From Gammaproteobacteria bacterium (GTDB lineage Bacteria; Pseudomonadota; Gammaproteobacteria; Pseudomonadales; Pseudomonadaceae): a stretch of 64,000 bases of DNA. Position 1 is the first letter of the stretch. Every line of letters begins with the position of its first letter. Of the stretch, positions 1-7,915 are shown one piece after another. The translations under genes and the position numbers were made by a program. Location of the stretch: the NCBI GenBank assembly GCA_903970465.1, contig CAJCIO010000088.1, forward strand, positions 1 through 64,000, in the 5' to 3' direction. A model generated the notes under the pieces. The model had not been told where the DNA came from. It saw only the letters and a list, made by a program, of their open reading frames with translations, and ran no database searches.

Positions 1-1044
1 CCGACCCTGACTTATCAGGCCTATGCCAACGAGGCGCTGCCCGAAGCACTCTATCCGTGGCAGCTCGAAGACCCAGGCCACAGGGCCGCGCAGCAGAACC
101 AGTGGCTGAGCCTCTACGACACTCATCAGGACGGCTCCGGCGTTTGCCTCGCCACTTGGCCGTGCCCGTGGACGACCGTGCGCGAAGACTATCTGTACCC
201 GTTATGCGGCGGCCCCCATGGCTTTCCCGTCGACTTGCACATGCTGCGCTTTCTGGCCGACAACGACGTGGCGTTGGCGGTCGTCAGCGACCACGACCTG
301 CATCGTGATCCGCAACTATTGAAAAACTGCGCCGGGGTGATCACCGGCAGCCACCCGGAGTACTGGACCACGCCGATGCTCGACGGTCTGCAGCGTTACG
401 TGGATGCAGGTGGCAACCTGGCGTATCTGGGCGGAAACGGCTTTTACTGGGTGGCGGCGCTGGACGCGCTAGGCACGCTGGAAGTGCGTCGTGGCCAGCG
501 CGGGGTGCGGACCTGGGAGAGTGCGCCGGGCGAAAATCACTTGTCGATCACTGGGGAGCCGGGCGGGCTATGGCGTTGGCGCGGACGGCCGGAACATCGG
601 CTGCTGGGCGTTGGCACAGCGGCCATGGGGTTCACTCGGGCGCAGCCTTATGTGCGTACCCCGGCCAGCCATGATCCGGCCTGGGGTTGGGTGTTCGAGG
701 GTGTCGTTGGCGAGCGTATCGACGCGCCGGGGGTCCTGCTGGGCGGGGCGGCGGGCTATGAGATCGACCGTAGCAGCGCCCATTGGGGGACCCCGGCCGG
801 CACGGTGGTGCTAGCCTGCGCCGAAACTTTCGATGGCAGCTATGAGCTGGACACCGGCGAGCAGGAACCCCATGAAGGCCCCAGGCGGCGTGCTGACCTG
901 TGTATCCGGCGCACGGAGGCGGGCGGGCTGGTGTTCGCCGTGGGGTCGGTGTGCTGGGGAGGGGCGCTGCCCGGGAAGGGCGAGGCTAATTCGGTCGGGC
1001 AGGTGACGTTGAATGTGTTGCGGGCGTTTCAGGCTCGCCCATGA
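1..1044 (+). CDS. N,N-dimethylformamidase-like large subunit, C-terminal part (5' end outside window)
   Basis: The frame is open from base 1 to the TGA at 1042-1044, so this is the last 347 residues of a longer protein. The sequence resembles the C-terminal region of the N,N-dimethylformamidase beta (large) subunit family, whose founding member hydrolyses dimethylformamide. Recognisable parts are CGGPHGFPVDLHMLRFL, the ITGSHPEYWT segment followed by a Gly-rich GGNLAYLGGNG stretch, and a late GSVCWGGALPG segment before the end. The substrate is not deducible, because family members in Pseudomonas are mostly uncharacterised. The small subunit or other partners would lie upstream, outside the window. 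A REP cluster follows the stop codon. Confidence 0.75.
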   Translation, partial: PTLTYQAYANEALPEALYPWQLEDPGHRAAQQNQWLSLYDTHQDGSGVCLATWPCPWTTVREDYLYPLCGGPHGFPVDLHMLRFLADNDVALAVVSDHDLHRDPQLLKNCAGVITGSHPEYWTTPMLDGLQRYVDAGGNLAYLGGNGFYWVAALDALGTLEVRRGQRGVRTWESAPGENHLSITGEPGGLWRWRGRPEHRLLGVGTAAMGFTRAQPYVRTPASHDPAWGWVFEGVVGERIDAPGVLLGGAAGYEIDRSSAHWGTPAGTVVLACAETFDGSYELDTGEQEPHEGPRRRADLCIRRTEAGGLVFAVGSVCWGGALPGKGEANSVGQVTLNVLRAFQARP

Positions 1045-1109
1045 ACAGCCAGGGTGACTTCGCTCGGTGAAGTGGGGTTGCGCAAGATCTTCAGTGAAGC
1101 CACTGGCGC

Positions 1110-1270
1110 TTTCGCGGGCAAGCCATGCTCCCACAGGTGTACGACTCAAGTACTGCCACACTGTGGAAGCAAGGCTTGCCCGCGAAGAGGCCGGCTGCAT
1201 CAGACCAGTTCTTGCGGCAAAGGTAGTTTCAGAGGCCTCCACCTGTGGGAGCAAGGCTTGCCCGCCAAAG
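1110..1270. repeat. REP palindrome cluster (inverted pair plus a third copy)
   Basis: Three copies of the Pseudomonas REP core (CTGTGGGAGCAAGGCTTGCC type) lie between the amidase-like gene and the convergent rhodanese gene. The first, at 1110-1140, is inverted relative to the second at 1158-1187, giving a long hairpin. The third is at 1239-1270. The same family recurs at 32988, 47530, 48826 and 59661. Such elements usually sit between convergent genes, as here, and may end transcription or stabilise mRNA. Confidence 0.8.
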
Positions 1271-1312
1271 GGCCAGCCGCATCGACGCAAATATCGCAGC
1301 GCCCCGCGAATA

Positions 1313-2896
1313 TCAAATCACCTTGAAACCGTGGGTGCCGTCGCGCGCCAGTTGTGCCACCAGACCAAACTCCCAGTCCAGATAGGCTTGCATGGCTTCA
1401 GGCGGCGCCTCCGTGCCTTCGTATGGGCGACGATAGCGGTCAGTACGTGCGGCGGCGAGGCGCTCCTCACCGCCCTCCAGCGGCAGGTTGGCGGATTTCC
1501 AGCTGGCGGTACCGCCTTCGAGCAGGAACACCGGCTGGCCAGTCAGCGCCTCGACCTCGGCCACGGTAAAGCGCGCCAGGCGGCTTGTGCCGCAGGTCAG
1601 CACATAGCGCTCGGCGTCCGGCACGTTGTACAACACATCCTGCAATTGCGAGCGCAGCGCCCACCAGGCGCCGGGGATGTGCTGCTTGACGTAGTTGGCG
1701 CTGCTGGTGAAATCCAGCAGCGCCACGCTGCCCTCGGCCTGCCATTTCTGCAGCGTGTGGGCGCTGATGGTCTCGACGTTGCTCGCTTCGGGATCATTGG
1801 GCTGCCATTCGCCGCTGGCGGTGAAATCGCTGTGCTGTGCGTCGTCGATGACCGCCACCTCCCAGCCCATCTGGGCCAGCCACGAGGCCGACATGTTGGC
1901 ACGCACGCCGTCGTCGTCCACCAGCACCACCCGAGCACCGCGCACGCTGGCGAAGTGATCGGTCTCCTGGACCAACTGGCCGCCGGGCGTAGAGCGCGCC
2001 GCCGGCAGGTGCGACAACCTGAATTCTTCAGGTGTACGCACGTCGAACAGATAGGTGGTACGACTGGCGTCGGCGTGCCATTGCTGCCACTGCGCCAAGG
2101 TCGTGCGCTGTACGCCGGCGCGGTCGGCCACCTGGCGCGCGGCGCTGGCGGACTGGGCGCGAGTGACTTCGTCGACTTCGGCGAAGCGGCGTGCCTGGCC
2201 GTGCTCCAGCGTCTGCCCGGCCAGCAGCCAGCCGATGGTGCCATTGCGCAAGGCGGCGATCGGATTGGGCAGGCCGGCGTTGATCAGCGACTGAGTGCCG
2301 ATCAGGCTGCGGGTCCGGCCAGCGCAGTTGACGATGATGCGGGTCTTGGGATCGGGCGCCAGTTCGCGAGCGCGCAGCACCAACTCGGCACCGGGCACGC
2401 TGATGCCGCCGGGAATGCTCATGGTCTGGTACTCATCGAAGCGGCGCGCATCGAGGATCACCACATCGGCGTTCTGGTCCAGCAGCGCGCGGACTTCTTC
2501 GGCAGGCAGTGAGGGCGTATCGCGCTCGTGCTCGACCAACTCGCCAAAGGCCTTGCTCGGCACGTTTACGTCGATGAACAGCTCGCCGCCAGCGTCGCGC
2601 CAGCCCTGCAAACCGTCCTCCAGCAGGCGCACATCGCTGTAGCCGAGGGTCTCCAGACGGTGCACCGCCAGTTCGGCCAGGCCTTCACCATCGTCATAAA
2701 CGGTGATGGCGGTGTCGCGCCGTGGAATCCGGTCGAACACTTCAAGTTCCAGCTTCGACAGCGGGATATTGACCGCAAACAACGGGTGGCCCTTGGCGTA
2801 GGGATCTTCTTCACGGACATCGACCAGTGCCAACTCAGTGCGGGCCAGCAAGGCGCGGCGTATATCGGCAAAGGATCGGGTGGCAGTCAGGCTCAT
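1313..2896 (-). CDS. Four-domain rhodanese-like sulfurtransferase
   Basis: The product is a 527-residue protein made of four rhodanese-like modules, roughly at residues 5-115, 125-235, 270-365 and 375-500. Rhodaneses move sulfane sulfur through a persulfide on a catalytic cysteine. Only the second and fourth modules keep that cysteine (Cys191 in IIVNCAGRTRS and Cys435 in VLTCGTSRLA). The first and third have Asp/Gly loops in its place and are probably structural. The start overlaps the stop of the upstream thiol dioxygenase by four bases, so the two are translationally coupled. I recall the P. aeruginosa PA2602-PA2603 pair having the same arrangement. The inferred role is to handle sulfur released by oxidation of mercaptopropionate or cysteine. 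No signal peptide is seen, so it is cytoplasmic. Confidence 0.88.
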   Translation of the reverse strand: MSLTATRSFADIRRALLARTELALVDVREEDPYAKGHPLFAVNIPLSKLELEVFDRIPRRDTAITVYDDGEGLAELAVHRLETLGYSDVRLLEDGLQGWRDAGGELFIDVNVPSKAFGELVEHERDTPSLPAEEVRALLDQNADVVILDARRFDEYQTMSIPGGISVPGAELVLRARELAPDPKTRIIVNCAGRTRSLIGTQSLINAGLPNPIAALRNGTIGWLLAGQTLEHGQARRFAEVDEVTRAQSASAARQVADRAGVQRTTLAQWQQWHADASRTTYLFDVRTPEEFRLSHLPAARSTPGGQLVQETDHFASVRGARVVLVDDDGVRANMSASWLAQMGWEVAVIDDAQHSDFTASGEWQPNDPEASNVETISAHTLQKWQAEGSVALLDFTSSANYVKQHIPGAWWALRSQLQDVLYNVPDAERYVLTCGTSRLARFTVAEVEALTGQPVFLLEGGTASWKSANLPLEGGEERLAAARTDRYRRPYEGTEAPPEAMQAYLDWEFGLVAQLARDGTHGFKVI

Positions 2897-3531
2897 CGTG
2901 TCGCGTGCTCCGGTGTCGAGGGGGTAAGGGAGGTGAGGTCCTTGGACAGGTCCCAGATATTCGGCAAGACGGTGTTGGTGTAGCCGGATATAAACAGTTT
3001 TTCGCTGCCGTCAGGCTGATAGACGGCACGGCGTACGGCGCCGATATTGGCGCCGTACACGTGGATGCTGATCGACACCTGATCTGCGTAGGCGTTGGTG
3101 ACCTGGTGAATGTCGTTACTGTCAGGTGCCAGGTGCTCTACATCGCCGGGTTGCAGATGAATCGCCGGGCCTTCGGCATGCAACTGCCCATCGGCCGCAC
3201 GGGCATAGCCCTGGGAGTACTCACCGCCGCGCAGCATGCCGATCAGGCCCCAGACCCGGTGGTCGTGGATCGGCGTGGTCTGGCCTGGGCCCCAGACGAA
3301 ACTGACCACCGAAAAACGCTGGCGCGAGTCGGCATGCAGAAGGAATTGCTGGTAACGCTGCGGGTCCGGCACGGCGAACGCATCGGGCAGCCAGTCGTCT
3401 ACGCTGACCAGACGGCCCAGCAACTCGCCGCCTTGCTGCAACAGCTGCGCTTGGGTGGGATTGCGGTCGATGAGTTCGGCCAGTTCACCAATAAAGGTGC
3501 GCAGGCGCTCGGGGTTCGAATTATCGGTCAT
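2893..3531 (-). CDS. Thiol dioxygenase, probable 3-mercaptopropionate dioxygenase
   Basis: The 212-residue product is a cupin of the cysteine dioxygenase family, which uses non-haem Fe(II) and O2 to convert a thiol into a sulfinate. The iron ligands are visible as the two histidines of TPIHDHRVWGLIG and a third in DSNDIHQVTN. In Pseudomonas the homologue next to a rhodanese gene acts best on 3-mercaptopropionate, so that substrate is preferred over cysteine, but this is inferred from the family and the neighbour. The gene overlaps the rhodanese gene by four bases. Its upstream region is AT-rich, is shared with the divergent class II aldolase gene, and contains repeated TATGCTAA/TTAGC half-sites. 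Confidence 0.88.
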   Translation of the reverse strand: MTDNSNPERLRTFIGELAELIDRNPTQAQLLQQGGELLGRLVSVDDWLPDAFAVPDPQRYQQFLLHADSRQRFSVVSFVWGPGQTTPIHDHRVWGLIGMLRGGEYSQGYARAADGQLHAEGPAIHLQPGDVEHLAPDSNDIHQVTNAYADQVSISIHVYGANIGAVRRAVYQPDGSEKLFISGYTNTVLPNIWDLSKDLTSLTPSTPEHATR

Positions 3532-3581
3532 GGTGGTTTTCCATCCAGCAGTTTCACGGTGTCGCGGCTGGTATGAATATA

Positions 3582-3624
3582 AGCATAAAGACGTTTTTTA
3601 ATATGCTAATTTTTAATGATTAGC
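3582..3624. promoter_or_regulatory. Candidate operator: overlapping inverted half-sites
   Basis: In the divergent region between the thiol dioxygenase (start 3531) and the class II aldolase (start 3750), AGCATA at 3582-3587 is inverted relative to TATGCT at 3602-3607. GCTAAT at 3605-3610 is inverted relative to ATTAGC at 3619-3624. The block is much more AT-rich than its surroundings. It could bind a dimeric regulator, but none is encoded next to it. Confidence 0.4.
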
Positions 3625-3749
3625 TTAGACCGAAAAGTGCTTTTCCTTCAATGCCCCATCCCTTTAGGCTGCGTCCCATGCTTGGCCATCGATGCCTGGC
3701 CAGCCCAACAGCGCCTTGAAAGCAGATAGCCTCGAATACGGAGATACCC

Positions 3750-4556
3750 ATGAGCAATGTCAGCGCCTTGCCCGTCAGCAACCAGCCACTGGATACGTCA
3801 GTGCGTGACCGCGTGTCGGCCGAAGAATGGGAAGTGCGCGTCACGTTGGCCGCCGCCTATCGACTGGCCGCGCTGAAGCGTTGGACCGACCACATCTATA
3901 CGCATTTCTCGGCGCGGGTGCCGGGGCCCGAAGAACACTTCCTGATCAACGCCTTCGGGCTGCTGTTCGACGAAATCAGCGCGTCCAACCTGGTCAAGGT
4001 GGATATCGACGGCACCATCGTCGACGACCCGACCGGCCTGGGCATCAACTATGCCGGCTATGTGATTCACAGCGCTATCCATGCGGCGCGTCCCGATCTC
4101 AAGGCGGTACTGCACACCCACACACGCGACGGTATCGCGGTGTCCGCGCAAAAAGGCGGACTGCTGCCGATCTCTCAGCATTCGCTGGGGTTCTCCGGGC
4201 GTGTGGCCTACCACGGCTATGAAGGTGTGGCGTTGGATCTGGATGAACGCGAGCGCCTGGTGGCCGATCTGGGCGACAAGAGCGTGATGATCCTGCGCAA
4301 CCATGGCCTGCTCACGGCGGGCGTCAGTGTCGAACACGCTTTTCAGCAACTGCATCGGCTGGAATACGCCTGCAATATCCAGATCGCCGCTCAGACGGCC
4401 GGCAACGCCGAATTGATCTTCCCGCCGGCGCAAGTCGTGGCCAAGGTCGAGGAACAAGCCAAGGCGTTCAGCAGCGGCACCGGGCCAGGCGTGCAGCGCC
4501 ACTGGAACGCGCTCATCCGTGAACTGGATCGCCAGGGTACGGGTTACAAGGACTGA
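3750..4556 (+). CDS. Class II aldolase/adducin family protein
   Basis: The 268-residue product belongs to the zinc-dependent class II aldolase/adducin family, which includes fuculose-phosphate aldolase and many uncharacterised decarboxylases and epimerases. The metal-binding histidines are in AVLHTHTRDG and in RNHGLLTAG. ATG at 3750 is preceded by ACGGAGA at about the right distance. The reaction cannot be assigned: adducin-like members with this YAGYVIHSAIHAARPDL region often sit beside unrelated genes. It stands alone on the plus strand, divergent from the thiol dioxygenase operon, with which it may share a regulatory region. Confidence 0.85.
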   Translation: MSNVSALPVSNQPLDTSVRDRVSAEEWEVRVTLAAAYRLAALKRWTDHIYTHFSARVPGPEEHFLINAFGLLFDEISASNLVKVDIDGTIVDDPTGLGINYAGYVIHSAIHAARPDLKAVLHTHTRDGIAVSAQKGGLLPISQHSLGFSGRVAYHGYEGVALDLDERERLVADLGDKSVMILRNHGLLTAGVSVEHAFQQLHRLEYACNIQIAAQTAGNAELIFPPAQVVAKVEEQAKAFSSGTGPGVQRHWNALIRELDRQGTGYKD

Positions 4557-4580
4557 CCTTCCGGGCTCGCTAACGAGCTG

Positions 4581-5180
4581 CTATCGCAACCCTGACGCCA
4601 GTTCACTGAGCAGCGCACCGATGTCCCGCAGTGGCACGCAATAGCGTGGATGATCGGTGCGCAGTGTCGTCAGCGGCATGCTCGGATCTGCCGAATCGCT
4701 GGGCTCCTGCACGACGCCGATCCCGCCCGCTGCATGAATGGCGCGCATGCCGGCGGCACCGTCGCCGTCCCCACCGGTGAGGATGACGCCGATGGTGCGC
4801 TTGCCGAAGACCTTCACCGCGGTTTCGAACAGCCGGTCGACACTGGGTCGTGAATACAGCACTCGCGGACCGTCGTCCAACTGCAAGCGTGGACCGTTGA
4901 TGACCTCCAGGTGCTGATCGGGCGGCGCGATATACACCCGACCAGCCTGCAACGCCTCGCCGCCGATGGCATAGCTGACCGGCAACCTACTGTGCTGATT
5001 CCAGATGTCTGCCAGCAGGCGCGGGCTGTTCGGGCCGCTGTGCAACACGATGGCGACTGCTGCCGGGAGGTTGGCAGGCAGCCCGGACAACACTTGCTTG
5101 AGTGCGTCGATACCGCCGGCCGAGGCGCCGATGACGATGAGCGTCTCGGCGTGGCGACTGTTGAGGGTGTTGGCGTCCAT
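4581..5180 (-). CDS. Stand-alone CheB-type protein-glutamate methylesterase domain
   Basis: The 199 residues correspond to the catalytic domain of CheB only, without an N-terminal receiver domain. CheB removes methyl groups from, and deamidates, chemoreceptor glutamates. The catalytic triad is visible as the Ser of VIGASAGGIDAL, the His of IVLHSGPNS and the Asp of LTGGDGDGAAGM. No cheR, cheA or chemoreceptor gene is next to it, so its substrate is unknown. Without a receiver it may be constitutively active or controlled by expression. Similar single-domain CheB proteins occur in many Pseudomonas, sometimes with hybrid kinases. Confidence 0.85.
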   Translation of the reverse strand: MDANTLNSRHAETLIVIGASAGGIDALKQVLSGLPANLPAAVAIVLHSGPNSPRLLADIWNQHSRLPVSYAIGGEALQAGRVYIAPPDQHLEVINGPRLQLDDGPRVLYSRPSVDRLFETAVKVFGKRTIGVILTGGDGDGAAGMRAIHAAGGIGVVQEPSDSADPSMPLTTLRTDHPRYCVPLRDIGALLSELASGLR

Positions 5181-5227
5181 GAGAGATGAGTCCTGTTGGC
5201 AAGCATGCCACGGGCGGCTGGCTGCAC

Positions 5228-5581
5228 TCAGTGGCCTGAGTTGGGATGCTTGGCCAGCCAGGCCTTCATTTCGACGATTTCGGCTTCCTGGGTCTTGATC
5301 ACGTTTTCTGCCAGCTTGCGCATCTGCGGGTCCTTGCCGTATCTGAGCTGGACCTTGGCCATCGCGACGGCACCTTCGTGGTGGGCCAGCATGCCGGACG
5401 CAAAGGCGACGTCCGGGTCATTGGCCATCACCCCTTGGTGCATCGATTCGCTCATCTGGCTCATGGGCGCCATGTAGTCCTTGTGCATCTGATCGATGCT
5501 GGCATTGGCGTCAGGGTCGGCGGCCCATAGATAGGTCGACAGGGCGGTTGCGACAAGAAACAGCAGGGGCGTGGATTTCAT
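5228..5581 (-). CDS. DUF305 family periplasmic protein
   Basis: The 117-residue product has an N-terminal signal peptide (hydrophobic LLFLVATALSTYLWA) and a DUF305 ferritin-like helical domain. The typical histidine- and methionine-rich pattern is present: MHKDYMAPMSQM, then SGMLAHHEGAVAMAKV, then a second helical hairpin ending EIVEMKAWLAKHP. Some DUF305 proteins are linked to copper or other metals, and the Met/His content fits metal binding, but the function is not established. It lies between cheB and moaA on the same strand, and gaps of 47 and 66 bases make a shared operon uncertain. Confidence 0.82.
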   Translation of the reverse strand: MKSTPLLFLVATALSTYLWAADPDANASIDQMHKDYMAPMSQMSESMHQGVMANDPDVAFASGMLAHHEGAVAMAKVQLRYGKDPQMRKLAENVIKTQEAEIVEMKAWLAKHPNSGH

Positions 5582-5647
5582 CGGGCGACTCTCGGCGTCG
5601 TGGCGGTATAAGGCACAGACGACGCAAACGCCCGGATGTTCCCTTTT

Positions 5648-6631
5648 TCAGCCGCCAGTCATGTTCATGAAGCGCACGACCTGCACTTCATCGTCGAGGC
5701 GAAACTCGTGTTTCCACGGTTTGATGGCCATCGCCGCGAGGATTGCCTTCTCGAGCTTCTGCGGCTGGCCGGGATGCCCGCGCAGCACGGCTTTGAGGTC
5801 GGCGGAGTGCTCGTTGCCCAGGCATAGCAGCAGGCGTCCCTCGGCGGTCAGGCGCACACGGTTGCAGGTGGCGCAGAAGTTGTGGCTATGAGGCGAAATG
5901 AAACCGATGCGGCTATGCGGCGCCTCGGCCACGCGCCAGTAGCGCGATGGCCCGGAGGTGGTCTCGGCGGAGCTGATCAGGGTGTAGCGCTCGCTGATCC
6001 GCTCACGCACTTGCTCGCTGGAAAAGAACGCTTCGGCGCGGCTGTGCTCGCTGATGGTGCCCAGCGGCATTTCTTCGATGAAGGTCAGGTCCAGTTCGCG
6101 ATCGAGGGCGAATTGCAGCAGGTCGTTGATCTCGTGATCGTTGCGACCCTTGAGCACCACGCAGTTAAGCTTGGTATGGCGAAAGCCCGCCGCGCGCGCA
6201 GCATCGATACCGGCGATGACCTGATGCAGGTCGCCGGTGCGGGTCAGTTCGCGGAACAGCGCGGGATCGAGGCTGTCGAGACTGATGTTGAGGCGGTCCA
6301 GGCCAGCATCGAACAGCGGCTGGGCCAGTTTGCCCAGTTGCGAGCCGTTGCTGGTCATGCACAGCTCCTGCAACCCGGGCAGGGCCTTGAGGCGCTCACA
6401 CAAGCCGACGATGCCGGCACGTACCAGCGGTTCACCGCCGGTCAGGCGGATCTTGCGGGTGCCGAGGGCGATGAATTGCGCGGCGATCGTTTCGATTTCC
6501 TCCAACGTGAGGATGCGCGCGCGAGGCAGGAACTGCATGTCTTCGGCCATGCAGTAGACGCAACGAAAATCGCAACGGTCGGTGACCGAAATGCGCAGAT
6601 AATCGATTTTGCGTGAATAACTGTCCTGCAC
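5648..6631 (-). CDS. moaA: GTP 3',8-cyclase MoaA (molybdopterin synthesis)
   Basis: MoaA is a radical SAM enzyme that starts molybdenum cofactor synthesis by converting GTP to 3',8-cyclo-7,8-dihydro-GTP. The 327-residue product has the N-terminal 4Fe-4S motif CDFRCVYC, the SAM-binding LTGGEPL, and the second cluster motif [12 protein letters not shown] with a further Cys in LLLCLGNE. It ends in the required Gly-Gly tail (NMTGG). Translation begins at GTG 6631, with GGAG five bases upstream. No other moa gene lies nearby, so this is a solitary copy. Pseudomonas genomes often have more than one moaA. Confidence 0.95.
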   Translation of the reverse strand: MQDSYSRKIDYLRISVTDRCDFRCVYCMAEDMQFLPRARILTLEEIETIAAQFIALGTRKIRLTGGEPLVRAGIVGLCERLKALPGLQELCMTSNGSQLGKLAQPLFDAGLDRLNISLDSLDPALFRELTRTGDLHQVIAGIDAARAAGFRHTKLNCVVLKGRNDHEINDLLQFALDRELDLTFIEEMPLGTISEHSRAEAFFSSEQVRERISERYTLISSAETTSGPSRYWRVAEAPHSRIGFISPHSHNFCATCNRVRLTAEGRLLLCLGNEHSADLKAVLRGHPGQPQKLEKAILAAMAIKPWKHEFRLDDEVQVVRFMNMTGG

Positions 6632-6971
6632 CTTGACTCCGGATTTGAGGCTTCGCGTGGAAGTGGGGCTGTACTGCCACAGTGGCGTGCGGTGCCGCGA
6701 AGCTGAGAGGAATGGATGGCTACAGATTACGCCTGTGGCTGCGCCAGTGCCACGGGTCAGGTGGCAGACTCTATATCGGCCATGCCAGCAAAAGCTTCAC
6801 CGCCTTTGCCCGGTACGGTACTGCCCGGCAGGGGCGACGTCTAATCGTCTCTGCCGATTGGCCCATTGATGCGGTCTATCGCCGCAGCAGTGGTCATATT
6901 GAATGGACCTGCCGCTGTGCGGGTCGTTCCGTCCGTTGAGGGACCGCTGTTACAGCGCTCGGCGCTGCTAT
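6632..6971. other. Intergenic region, no gene seen
   Basis: These 340 bases separate the divergent moaA and the FadR-type regulator gene. They must hold both promoters. I see no convincing ORF, repeat or RNA gene in them. Confidence 0.5.
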
Positions 6972-7751
6972 ATGATTGAGATCTTTTCCGCTGACAGATT
7001 GATTCCCTTGGCGTTTGAACCCCTCGATCCGAAGAGCCCGCAGCGCAAGTCGCGAAACCTGGCCCAGACCCTGGTCGATGATTACTCGAAGCAGATCGTC
7101 GATGGCCTGATCAAGCCCGGCGACAAGCTGCCCAGCGAAGTCGAACTCATGGATGCCGGCGGCGTCAGTCGCTCGGTAGTCCGCGACGCGCTGTCACGCC
7201 TGGCGGTGGCCGGACTGGTCGAAACCCGTCGCGGCATTGGTACGTTCGTCCTCAATACGCCCGGTTCTGCGATTTCGCGCCTCGATCCCACGACCATCGT
7301 CACCCTGCAAGACGTGCTGGCGATCATCGACGTACGTATGAGCTTCGAGGTCGAAGGCGCGGGCATGGCTGCGCTGCGCCGTACAGACGAGCAACTGGCG
7401 GCGATCAGCGAGTCGCTGGCGCGGTTCGAGCTGGCCAGCGATACCGGTGGCTCGATCATCTCCGACTTTCAGTTCCATCTGCAGATCGCCCACGCCACCA
7501 ACAACCGCTATTTCATCGAAATCATCACCCACTTCGGTACCAGCATGTTCCCGCGGGCACGCCTGAGCACCGCCTCCATCGCGCGCCTTGACCGTCAGCT
7601 GGCGCACAGCCGCCTGGTGCGTGAGCATGAGCACATCTATAACGCCATTGCTCGCCAGGATTTCGATGCGTCGCGAGCCGCCATGCGCGTGCACCTGGCC
7701 AACAGCCGGGCGCGGGTACTCAAGTCTCATCAGGAACAGCGCGACGGCTGA
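6972..7751 (+). CDS. FadR-subfamily GntR transcriptional regulator
   Basis: The 259-residue product has an N-terminal winged helix (about 25-95, with SGxxSxxxL-like GDKLPSEVELM and GGVSRSVVRDALSRLAVAGL) and a C-terminal all-helical FCD domain (about 110-250). The FCD metal/ligand histidines are visible in FQFHLQIAHATNN and REHEHIYNAI. FadR-type regulators usually repress catabolic genes and release DNA on binding an organic acid. The frame is open further upstream to 6903, but ATG 6972 gives the expected protein length. Its target is unclear, since the flanking genes are moaA and a cyclic-di-GMP protein. Confidence 0.88.
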   Translation: MIEIFSADRLIPLAFEPLDPKSPQRKSRNLAQTLVDDYSKQIVDGLIKPGDKLPSEVELMDAGGVSRSVVRDALSRLAVAGLVETRRGIGTFVLNTPGSAISRLDPTTIVTLQDVLAIIDVRMSFEVEGAGMAALRRTDEQLAAISESLARFELASDTGGSIISDFQFHLQIAHATNNRYFIEIITHFGTSMFPRARLSTASIARLDRQLAHSRLVREHEHIYNAIARQDFDASRAAMRVHLANSRARVLKSHQEQRDG

Positions 7752-7915
7752 AAGATGGAGCGTAAAACGACGCCGCTTTTCGGCAAGGGTGTTGAAAACG
7801 CACCCTGTATGTAAATAAGTTTCATCCTATTTCATGTAAAGCCTGAGCGGCTATTGCCATCAGTGGTGATAGCACATGATGATGGGCAGCGAGTGTGTTA
7901 CGCCATGGAGTGCTC

